Assembly: GCA_030248825.1 (NCBI GenBank)
Contig: JARCMB010000479.1
Span: 1 to 5,113, forward strand
Reading direction: 5' to 3'
Length of the DNA stretch: 5,113 nucleotides
Source: Pseudanabaenaceae cyanobacterium MP8IB2.15
Lineage (GTDB): Bacteria; Cyanobacteriota; Cyanobacteriia; Pseudanabaenales; Pseudanabaenaceae
Under the pieces are notes generated by a model. The model was not told where the DNA came from. It searched no databases and worked only from the letters and a program-made list of their open reading frames with translations. The position numbers were made by a program, and so were the translations under genes. Position 1 is the first letter of the stretch. Every line of letters starts with the position of its first letter. Shown in pieces: positions 1 to 5,014 of this stretch.

Positions 1-2
1 AT

Positions 3-50
3 CTTGCTCCCCCTCGCCCCTAGGGAGAGGGGGCTGGGGGGTGAGGGTCT
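3..50. repeat. GC-rich palindromic intergenic repeat
   Basis: This C-rich then G-rich stretch differs sharply from the AT-rich sequence after it. CCCCCTC at 9-15 can pair with GAGGGGG at 27-33, and the loop contains the perfect palindrome CCCTAGGG (18-25). A further G-rich tail runs to about 47. Similar C-rich/G-rich palindromes are dispersed in many cyanobacterial intergenic regions; I recognise the style and have not matched a catalogue. There is no T-tract, so I do not call it an intrinsic terminator, although it could fold in RNA. Confidence 0.6.
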
Positions 51-102
51 TTGCGATACCCTCAAAAACATAACTTAAAAAACACCTTTAAAAAAACAGA
101 TT

Positions 103-762
103 ATGAAATGGATTTATATAATTGCAGGAATTGCTTTTTTTGTAAAAATGCTATTTTTACCCAACCCTGCCCCTAGCTTGCCTTTCTCGATTGTGGAGGC
201 GATCGCCCAAGATAGCGGTGTCAGTAATGTGGTTTCAGGAATCATTTTCCGCAACCGCCTGTATGACACCATTTTTGAAGTAATTGTCTTCACGATCGCA
301 ATCATGGGCGCAAATTTTTTACTTGCCAATGAGAAACCATTTACGAGAATTTATCAATTTACCGATCAAACTTCGATTGTGCTTGCTCAACTAGGAGCTA
401 CTATTGCCGCTTTAGTAGCGATCGAGTTGGCAATTCGTGGACATCTTAGCCCTGGAGGAGGCTTTGCGGCAGGTGTGGCAGGCGGAACTGCGATCGGTTT
501 GATTGCGATGACATCCCCTCCAGAACGACTTCAGAGGCTATATAAACGCTGGCACGCCGCAACTTGGGAAAAGATATCAGTGCTGATTTTTATTATTTTA
601 TCGGTGATCACTCTCTCAGGGATAGAACTGCCTCACGGTAAGTTAGGAGAGCTAATTAGTGGTGGCATGATCCCAATTCTGAATATTCTGGTTGCGATTA
701 AGGTTGCACTAGGTTCATGGTCTGTGGTATTAGGTTTTATTCGCTATCGTGGTTTGTTATAG
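103..762 (+). CDS. mrpB: Na+/H+ antiporter subunit MrpB/MnhB
   Basis: This 219-residue integral membrane protein is a subunit of an Mrp/Mnh multisubunit cation/proton antiporter, which expels Na+ in exchange for H+ as part of a hetero-oligomeric membrane complex. The family signature is GHLSPGGGF at residues 113-121, between two hydrophobic segments (about 90-111 and 121-137). Further membrane segments lie at about 4-19, 56-75, 157-174 and 187-213. Residues about 41-76 resemble the segment found near the MrpA C-terminus or in MbhE-like proteins (NVV..I.F..R.YDT..E), so the protein appears to carry that stretch ahead of the MnhB domain. The start at 103 has no clear Shine-Dalgarno sequence, only A-rich DNA. 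Cyanobacterial mrp clusters often end with mrpB; other mrp genes would be expected to the left, but bases 1-102 are non-coding. It faces the minus-strand operon and is separated from it by a MITE-like insert. The family call is firm; the ion specificity is inferred. Confidence 0.85.
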   Translation: MKWIYIIAGIAFFVKMLFLPNPAPSLPFSIVEAIAQDSGVSNVVSGIIFRNRLYDTIFEVIVFTIAIMGANFLLANEKPFTRIYQFTDQTSIVLAQLGATIAALVAIELAIRGHLSPGGGFAAGVAGGTAIGLIAMTSPPERLQRLYKRWHAATWEKISVLIFIILSVITLSGIELPHGKLGELISGGMIPILNILVAIKVALGSWSVVLGFIRYRGLL

Positions 763-769
763 CAATTTC

Positions 770-1076
770 AGCAACTCTCATTATGGAAATTAAACCTAAA
801 TTTGCCTCTAACTATTGAGAATAATTGCAATAATAGAGATTAAAAGACCTATATCTTTGTCTCCAGTAGTGCAAAAAACTTTAAATCTTAAATGAAGATG
901 ACTAGACATGTTTCGAGAACACTATTAAAAACATCTGATTTTCATTAAATCAATGGTTTAACTTTAAGTTCAAGGAAAAAGCTTCAGATTTAATTATTTT
1001 GAAATCATTGTCTAGTAAGGCTTTTGCACACTAATTCTGTAGTCAAGGAATCCTAAAAGTCATAATGAGAGTTGCT
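770..1076. mobile_element. MITE-like or decayed IS segment with 16-bp perfect terminal inverted repeats
   Basis: AGCAACTCTCATTATG at 770-785 is repeated as its exact reverse complement at 1061-1076. Nested inside, in the same inverted arrangement, are TAGTG-CAAAA (867-876) against a copy with two extra bases (1022-1033), and ACTAGACA (901-908) against TGTCTAGT (1009-1016), whose match continues imperfectly inward (TG-TTTC). The arms differ by indels of about 19 and 54 bases. One of these may reflect the hairpin at 806-838. The 307-bp segment has no transposase and starts 8 bases after the mrpB stop. These are the hallmarks of a fold-back MITE or internally deleted insertion sequence. I could not see a clean target-site duplication, and I cannot name the family. 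Confidence 0.6.
806..838. repeat. Stem-loop inside the MITE-like segment
   Basis: CTCTA (806-810) pairs with TAGAG (834-838) and TATTG (813-817) pairs with CAATA (828-832). An internal loop of AC against A separates the two stems, and the apical loop has ten bases. The stem is AT-rich and no T-tract follows, so it is not a convincing mrpB terminator. It sits in the longer left arm of the MITE-like element and may account for part of the length difference between the arms. Confidence 0.4.
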
Positions 1077-1150
1077 AGTATTAGAGGAGGTTGAAAATTT
1101 TTAATGTGTTCTACTCCTTAAGTGATTAGACGTAAGTAGGTAGGTAAAAG

Positions 1151-1846
1151 CTAGGCTTTCTCTCGCAATACATAGCCCACGCCTCTAACTGTATGTAATA
1201 TTCGTTTAGAATTACTGATTTCTAATTTGATGCGTAAGGCACGAATGTAAACTTCGATAATATTGGATTCACCCATAAAGTCGTATCCCCATACAGACTC
1301 TAAAATTTGGTCGCGAGTTAACACCTGTTGTGGATGGCGCATAATGAATTCCAGCAGATCGAATTCTTTGGCAGTAAGTTCAATCTTTTGACCTGCACGG
1401 TAAACTTCCCGTGACGCATGACTTAATGTGAGGTCTTCAAATTGAATGAGATCGGCAACTTCAGGATACATCCGTCGCATTCTTGCCTTAATTCTGGCTA
1501 GTAATTCTTCAATACTAAAAGGCTTGATCAGATAGTCATCAGCTCCCGCATTCAATCCTGTAATCCGATCGCTGATCTCATCTCTAGCCGTCAACATGAT
1601 GATCGGAACTTGCACCCCTGTTTTGCGGAGACGAGTGCAAATATCTAGTCCTGATATTTCAGGTAACATCCAATCTAAAATCACCAAGTCGGGCTGGGTG
1701 TCACGGGCGAGGGTTAATCCCTCTAGTCCATTGGTAGCGATCGTGACGTGATATCCTTCCAAACGGAGTTCTGAGGCAATAAACTGTGATAACTTGGGAT
1801 CGTCTTCCACTAATAGAATGCGATCGTTCATCGTTAAGGTTTCCAT
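1151..1846 (-). CDS. OmpR/PhoB-family response regulator
   Basis: This 231-residue cytoplasmic transcription factor is the likely partner of the adjacent kinase. The receiver domain spans about residues 8-122: acidic pocket ED D at 14-16, phosphoacceptor Asp58 in LVILDWMLP, Thr86 in IIMLTARD, and Lys108 in the IKPF motif. The C-terminal winged-helix DNA-binding domain spans about 133-229 (LTAKEFDLLEFI, then IIEVYIRALRIKLE, ending in TVRGVGYVL). Length is normal for the family. The first ATG (1846) lies inside the kinase's Trp codon and has no ribosome site. An in-frame ATG five codons on (1831) begins MNDRILLVEDD, lies two bases after the kinase stop and has a weak GGA about ten bases upstream, so it is an equally plausible or better start. 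Either way translation is probably coupled. It resembles cyanobacterial metal- or stress-type regulators (NblR, RppA or ManR style), but I cannot assign an orthologue. Confidence 0.93.
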   Translation of the reverse strand: METLTMNDRILLVEDDPKLSQFIASELRLEGYHVTIATNGLEGLTLARDTQPDLVILDWMLPEISGLDICTRLRKTGVQVPIIMLTARDEISDRITGLNAGADDYLIKPFSIEELLARIKARMRRMYPEVADLIQFEDLTLSHASREVYRAGQKIELTAKEFDLLEFIMRHPQQVLTRDQILESVWGYDFMGESNIIEVYIRALRIKLEISNSKRILHTVRGVGYVLREKA

Positions 1847-3270
1847 ATTGGTAGTGTGATTGTAAAAATGCTACCTTCATTCGGCTTCGATCGAAGAGAG
1901 ATTTTACCATTCATACCCTCGATTAAGCTTTTCGAGATCGCTAGCCCCAATCCTGTACCATCCCTAGAGCGTGTAGAAGCATCATCGGTGCGATAAAAAC
2001 GCTCAAAAATTCGCTGTTGATGCTGCAAAGAAATGCCAATGCCGAGATCGCATACATGAACGATCGTTCGATCGTCTGTGCGATCCAGTTTAATCTCCAC
2101 AGGTTCAGAGGAATATTTAATCGCGTTATCGACTAAATTAATTAATACTTGCTGAAGTCTATCTTGATCTGCGAGAGCGATAATATCTTCATCAATGGGA
2201 ACTAATTTCACGCTGCGATCGCTGACTTTGGCACTCATTGCGGCTACTTCTGCAACCAATGTATTTAAGAAAACAGGAGCTTGGCGAAAGTGTAAATTCC
2301 CACTATCTGCCCTAGCTAAGTCGAGTAAATCTTGGAGCATTTGAATTGTGCGTTCGGTCTCAGCACTTGCAGTTTCCAGAGCTTGCTTTTGATAGATACT
2401 AAGATTATCACCTCGGCGCAGTAGGCTTTGCAAATAACCATCAATGACGGTTAATGGGGTGCGTAGTTCATGGGAAACATTGCCGACAAATTGGCGTTGC
2501 TGCTCCCATGAACTAGATAGACGTAGCAACATTTCGTTAAAAGCTTGAGCGAGTCCTCTAATCTCATCAGGAGCTTTAGCAAGTTCTAGTTTGGCGGAAT
2601 TTAAATCTTCAATGGAAACTGTGCTAGCAATTTCGCTCATCCGCGCTAATGGATAGAGTGCTTTACGAATGCGATGGGCGATCGCTATAATCAAGACGAA
2701 TGTCGCCAAAATGCTGACAATAATTAAGCCATAGATGCCATTATTGAGCTGACCTTGCTCAGTGGTTATATCTTGTGAGAGATAGACTGTTCCAACTGAT
2801 TTTCCTTTAATCATCAATGGCGTGCCGCACATCACCACATAGCGATCGCCAAATTTAATTACCTGTGGACTGATAGGAATCTGTGTGGTGGCAATAATAC
2901 TACTCGGATCTGTCTCTGAACTATTGCTTTGAACAGATCTAGCAAGCATCTGTCCATCGGGACTCTGCACTAAAATTGATAATCCTGAAGTTGAAACTTT
3001 GGTAGTTGTTCGCTCGATCCCAGTCTTAAGATCCCCCATTTCCATATACGTAGCCACCTGTTCGGGAAAGCGTGTAGCAACATATTCGAGTAGTTGCTTA
3101 TGACTGGTGATTAACATGCGCTCCATTTGCCAGCCAGCCCAAAGTGAGACACAACCTAAGCTAATGGTCGAAATGGCAATCAATTCTATAGTTAAGCGAA
3201 ACTGTAACGAGGTGGGAATTATTCGCTTAACAAATAGATTTTTAATAGTTTTTCGGAATGGGTAATACAT
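1834..3270 (-). CDS. Membrane sensor histidine kinase (HAMP-HisKA-HATPase_c)
   Basis: This 478-residue inner-membrane kinase would sense an envelope signal, autophosphorylate on His and transfer phosphate to the regulator encoded immediately downstream. The order is: cytoplasmic N-terminus; TM1 about 26-48; extracytoplasmic domain about 49-177; TM2 about 178-200; HAMP linker about 201-254; dimerisation/phosphoacceptor domain with the H-box VSHELRTP (His267); ATPase domain with N-box around Asn378/Asn382, G1 DLGIGI at 408-413, F-box IFERFYRTDD at 421-430 and G2 GTGLGLAI at 438-445. All catalytic motifs are intact. The sensor domain is about 130 residues, has a single Cys (148) and several Met and His residues, and matches no ligand-binding fold that I can name. 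The start is the first ATG, 33 bases after the cupin stop, with no clear Shine-Dalgarno sequence. The TAA stop overlaps the regulator's first start. The class is certain; the signal is unknown. Confidence 0.95.
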   Translation of the reverse strand: MYYPFRKTIKNLFVKRIIPTSLQFRLTIELIAISTISLGCVSLWAGWQMERMLITSHKQLLEYVATRFPEQVATYMEMGDLKTGIERTTTKVSTSGLSILVQSPDGQMLARSVQSNSSETDPSSIIATTQIPISPQVIKFGDRYVVMCGTPLMIKGKSVGTVYLSQDITTEQGQLNNGIYGLIIVSILATFVLIIAIAHRIRKALYPLARMSEIASTVSIEDLNSAKLELAKAPDEIRGLAQAFNEMLLRLSSSWEQQRQFVGNVSHELRTPLTVIDGYLQSLLRRGDNLSIYQKQALETASAETERTIQMLQDLLDLARADSGNLHFRQAPVFLNTLVAEVAAMSAKVSDRSVKLVPIDEDIIALADQDRLQQVLINLVDNAIKYSSEPVEIKLDRTDDRTIVHVCDLGIGISLQHQQRIFERFYRTDDASTRSRDGTGLGLAISKSLIEGMNGKISLRSKPNEGSIFTITLPIWKP

Positions 3271-3284
3271 TGGTTAAACGGAAG

Positions 3285-3310
3285 GTTTATTTAAAACGTT
3301 TATTTAAAAC
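3285..3310. repeat. Perfect 13-bp tandem duplication across the cupin stop codon
   Basis: GTTTATTTAAAAC occurs at 3285-3297 and again, immediately adjacent and identical, at 3298-3310. The second copy contains the minus-strand TAA stop of the cupin gene (3304-3306). The first copy lies in the 33-base spacer before the kinase start. It looks like a recent slippage duplication that lengthened the cupin-kinase spacer. Confidence 0.85.
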
Positions 3311-3942
3311 AGTTCAGCAATGTTTTTTTCTAGATCGAATTCAAAACGTTTACTATAATCAGTGATCCCATAGATATTGAAGCTGATTGTTGGTTCTTCA
3401 CCAATCGCTTCAATCTGGTGAATTGCATCAGGCATCAAACAGAGGATATCCCCAGCCGTGAGGATCTGTTCTCCTACCTGTTCAATGCAGTCTGGAAATT
3501 TGGAACTAGGCGATCGATGCCAAAACGTATTTTTCTCTTCTCCATCAATTATCGCCACAATTCCCCATGTAGCATGATTATGAATTGGCGAAATACTTTG
3601 CGGCGACCAAGCTACAGTCTGTACTGTCAGCGCAAAATCTGGTTCGTCATAAAGTATCTGCACTGACCAACCCGTTTCGAGATCGGGTAATCCAAAGCTA
3701 GTTAAAATCCATTCTGAACTATTAAGTAAGCGGCGGACTAATGGACAAATTTTTTGCAACCGTAATCGATCGCCTTGTTCTTCCCAGATGATATCTTCAA
3801 CATCGGTAAGGAAGCGATAGAGTCGATAGGGTTGTGAATCCTCTTGCAAATCTTGCGACACAACTGTAAGGGGAATACATTGGCTTTCATTTGTAACTAA
3901 CCAGTCTTGAGTTATCTCTTGCTTTGTTTTTTTCATGGTCAT
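3304..3942 (-). CDS. Cysteine-dioxygenase-like cupin (COG5553-type predicted metal enzyme)
   Basis: This 212-residue soluble protein has a single double-stranded beta-helix. The metal-site signature is SPIHNHATWGIVAIIDGEE at about residues 118-136: His121 and His123, with Glu135 or Glu136 at the usual cupin glutamate position. The third histidine is His175 in DAIHQIEAIG. This His-x-His plus distant His arrangement matches the Fe(II) three-histidine site of thiol dioxygenases, which add O2 to a cysteine-type thiol to give a sulfinate. Length fits bacterial members. There is no signal peptide or membrane segment, so it should act in the cytoplasm. The start at 3942 (MTMKK) has no strong ribosome site, and the ATG at 3936 is possible. 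It is the first gene of an operon with the kinase (33-base gap) and regulator, unusual company for a metabolic enzyme, suggesting that it serves or feeds the sensed response. The substrate (cysteine, mercaptopropionate or another thiol) cannot be read from the sequence. Confidence 0.8.
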   Translation of the reverse strand: MTMKKTKQEITQDWLVTNESQCIPLTVVSQDLQEDSQPYRLYRFLTDVEDIIWEEQGDRLRLQKICPLVRRLLNSSEWILTSFGLPDLETGWSVQILYDEPDFALTVQTVAWSPQSISPIHNHATWGIVAIIDGEEKNTFWHRSPSSKFPDCIEQVGEQILTAGDILCLMPDAIHQIEAIGEEPTISFNIYGITDYSKRFEFDLEKNIAELF

Positions 3943-3968
3943 GGCGATTGACTGACGTTTTTCTGGAG

Positions 3969-3998
3969 ATTATCCTGCACCAATAGTCTAAAGGTTAA
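3969..3998 (-). promoter_or_regulatory. Possible promoter for the cupin-kinase-regulator operon
   Basis: On the minus strand a -10-like GATAAT (3974-3969) and a -35-like TTAACC (3998-3993) are separated by 18 bases. Transcription would start near 3962, leaving a leader of about 20 bases before the cupin ATG. The -35 element is weak, which fits an activator-dependent promoter. Box A lies directly upstream. This is a prediction by eye. Confidence 0.4.
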
Positions 3999-4051
3999 GG
4001 TCGAAATTTGAGATGAGTACGGTATGACTCTCAGATAAATTTTTGATGAAG
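3988..4051. promoter_or_regulatory. Repeated box, copy A (candidate regulator site)
   Basis: This segment recurs in the same orientation at 4952-5014. The strongest part is 4006-4051, where 39 of 46 positions match without gaps. Twelve bases, ATTTGAGATGAG, are identical, followed by conserved TGACTCT, AGATAAATT and GATGAAG. Positions 3988-4005 match less well and need a one-base gap. Within copy A, AGATAAATT occurs twice (4033-4041 and 4050-4058), 17 bases apart. On the minus strand, TTCATC and CTCATC motifs are 32 bases apart, about three helical turns. It lies just upstream of the possible operon promoter, as expected for an OmpR-class activator site. The binding protein is inferred. Confidence 0.55.
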
Positions 4052-4152
4052 ATAAATTATGACTTACACAATTCAACATGTTTCAACAAGTTTAAGCTTT
4101 TAGCCCGCAATTTATTACAGGGTAAATTTGAAATTTTCAAGCTTTATGTAAT

Positions 4153-4180
4153 CTCCATCTTGCCTTCATCTAGCACTCAT
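4153..4180 (+). promoter_or_regulatory. Cluster of TCATC-like motifs upstream of the YHS gene
   Basis: On the plus strand TCCATC, TTCATC (4165-4170) and ACTCAT (4175-4180) follow one another closely. TTCATC and ACTCAT are the same motifs found on the minus strand of boxes A and B, but here they lie much closer together. The cluster sits about 15-60 bases upstream of the possible YHS promoter and could be a second regulator site. The words are short, so chance is a real possibility. Confidence 0.3.
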
Positions 4181-4190
4181 TTTTCTAACT

Positions 4191-4220
4191 TTTAATAGGC
4201 TTAGTCTTGAATTGTATATT
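4191..4220 (+). promoter_or_regulatory. Possible promoter for the YHS gene
   Basis: TATATT at 4215-4220 is a good -10-like element, and TTTAAT at 4191-4196 is a poor -35-like element 18 bases upstream. Transcription would begin near 4227, giving a leader of roughly 34 bases before the ATG at 4261. The weak -35 element again suggests activator dependence. This is a prediction by eye. Confidence 0.35.
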
Positions 4221-4248
4221 GTTTCAAAATTTCAACAGAATTCATAAC

Positions 4249-4252
4249 AGGA
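4249..4252 (+). promoter_or_regulatory. Ribosome binding site deciding the YHS start
   Basis: AGGA lies eight bases upstream of the ATG at 4261. It supports that start over the in-frame ATG at 4207, which has no such site and would place 18 mostly polar residues ahead of a typical signal peptide. Confidence 0.65.
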
Positions 4253-4260
4253 AAAATCCC

Positions 4261-4944
4261 ATGAAAATTAAGTATCTTGCCACATTTGCCGCTATTTCAT
4301 TGTTATCCATTGGCGTTGCATCTGCGTATTCAAGCTCTTCTGCAACCACTCTTGGCACGACCAAAGTTGCTGTCTGTGCTGGTAAAACAAATCCCTGCGC
4401 TGGTAAAACAAATCCCTGCGCTGCTAAAACCAATCCTTGCGCTGGTAAGACCAATCCCTGTGCTGCTAAAACCAATCCCTGTGCTGGTAAAACCAATCCC
4501 TGTGCTGGTAAGACCAATCCTTGTGCTGGTAAAACATCTAAAGTCACCCGCAATTCCGCTATTTATACCGAGAATGGTTTAGCCTTGGACGGACAGGATG
4601 TGGTTTCCTACTTTACGGAAGGTAAACCTGTTACGGGCAAGAAACAGTTCACCTATGGGTGGAAAGGTGCTAACTGGCAATTTTCGAGTGCAGCTAATCG
4701 CGATTTATTTGCCAAAAACCCCGAAAAATATGCTCCTGCCTATGGTGGTTACTGTGCCAAAGCTGCTTCGGATGGCAATTTGGCAACCACCGTTCCAACT
4801 GCTTGGGAAATCCGCAATGGCAAACTCTACTTGAACTACAGTGCTGAAGCACAACAGGAATGGCTTCAAGGAACATCACAACTGATCGTCAAAGCTGATC
4901 GAAACTATCCTAAGATTCTCAACAATGAGACTCTTTTCAGATAG
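4261..4944 (+). CDS. Exported YHS-domain protein with Cys heptapeptide repeats
   Basis: This 227-residue protein is predicted to act in the periplasm. A signal peptide covers residues 1-22: Lys2 and Lys4, a hydrophobic core (YLATFAAISLLSIGVA), and an Ala-Ser-Ala cleavage motif before Tyr23. Residues 39-87 are seven copies of CAGKTNP or CAAKTNP, with a partial eighth starting at Cys88. Cys therefore falls every seven residues (39, 46, 53, 60, 67, 74, 81, 88), with one Lys per unit. Residues about 99-218 form a YHS-type domain of the exported bacterial kind: GLALDGQDVVSYF, WKGANWQFSSAANRDLFAKNPEKYAP, the GGYCAKA motif with Cys165, then GKLYLNYS. YHS domains are linked to metal-handling proteins, including copper and heavy-metal transport. 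A metal- or redox-buffering role is plausible but inferred. It diverges from the cupin-kinase-regulator operon, is preceded by box A and followed by box B. Translation from 4207 would bury the signal peptide, so 4261 is chosen. Confidence 0.88.
   Translation: MKIKYLATFAAISLLSIGVASAYSSSSATTLGTTKVAVCAGKTNPCAGKTNPCAAKTNPCAGKTNPCAAKTNPCAGKTNPCAGKTNPCAGKTSKVTRNSAIYTENGLALDGQDVVSYFTEGKPVTGKKQFTYGWKGANWQFSSAANRDLFAKNPEKYAPAYGGYCAKAASDGNLATTVPTAWEIRNGKLYLNYSAEAQQEWLQGTSQLIVKADRNYPKILNNETLFR
4375..4542 (+). repeat. In-frame 21-bp tandem repeat, seven units plus a partial eighth
   Basis: Units begin at 4375, 4396, 4417, 4438, 4459, 4480, 4501 and 4522. The eighth keeps only the CAGKT part before diverging to SK. 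Units three and five encode CAAKTNP and the others CAGKTNP. Further differences are synonymous third-base changes (TGT/TGC, AAA/AAG, ACA/ACC, CCC/CCT). The array has therefore diverged at the DNA level while the Cys-Ala-x-Lys-Thr-Asn-Pro peptide is kept, which points to selection on the protein. Copy number could vary by slippage. Confidence 0.95.
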
Positions 4945-4951
4945 ATAATAA

Positions 4952-5014
4952 CTAAAGCTAAAGTCTAGATTTGAGATGAGTGCTGTCTGACTCTAAGATA
5001 AATTGCCGATGAAG
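4952..5014. promoter_or_regulatory. Repeated box, copy B
   Basis: This is the second copy of the box at 3988-4051, in the same orientation, starting just after the YHS stop codon. The core 4969-5014 has 39 of 46 bases in common with copy A. AGATAAATT is at 4996-5004 and GATGAAG at 5008-5014. The match stops at 5014, where the transposon-end-like sequence starts; the second AGATAAATT of copy A has no counterpart. No minus-strand -10 element corresponds to the one beside copy A. Copy B may serve a gene beyond the window, or may be the remnant of a duplication around the YHS gene. Confidence 0.5.

Larger units (their letters stand above)
763..1150. other. 388-bp non-coding region between convergent genes
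   Basis: This AT-rich interval lies between the convergent 3' ends of mrpB and the response regulator gene. I see no open reading frame with coding character. Most of it (770-1076) is the inverted-repeat-bounded segment listed separately. The remaining 1077-1150 contains a short GTAGGTAGGTA run near 1136 and the AAAATTTT palindrome near 1094. I see no convincing hairpin plus T-tract terminator for either gene. Confidence 0.7.
3943..4260. other. Divergent intergenic region between cupin operon and YHS gene
   Basis: This 318-bp AT-rich control region lies between divergent start codons. It holds a possible minus-strand promoter (3969-3998), copy A of the repeated box (3988-4051), a cluster of TCAT-type motifs at 4153-4180 and a possible plus-strand promoter near 4191-4220. 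No small gene is evident. Open frames continue from 4207 into the YHS gene, but translation more likely starts at 4261. Confidence 0.7.

Noticed and set aside
3..50. Palindrome as an intrinsic terminator of an upstream gene
   Set aside because: A strong stem is possible but no T-tract follows on either strand. It looks more like a dispersed intergenic repeat.
1701..1910. Minus-strand open frame spanning the kinase-regulator junction
   Set aside because: It is a shifted frame over two well-supported genes and has no domain character.
3418..3666. Plus-strand open frame of 82 codons inside the cupin gene
   Set aside because: It lies opposite a conserved cupin coding region containing the metal-binding motif and shows no recognisable domain of its own.
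4207..4260. Upstream in-frame start adding 18 residues to the YHS protein
   Set aside because: It lacks a ribosome site and would put a polar extension before a canonical signal peptide. The ATG at 4261 has AGGA at the right distance.
4375..4542. Short regular repeats as a CRISPR array
   Set aside because: The units are directly contiguous without spacers, lie in frame within a signal-peptide protein and encode a conserved heptapeptide.
4242..4553. Minus-strand open frame encoding repeated LPAQGLV units
   Set aside because: It is the reverse complement of the 21-bp array in the YHS gene. The frame stays open only because the repeat length is a multiple of three, and there is no ribosome site or domain.
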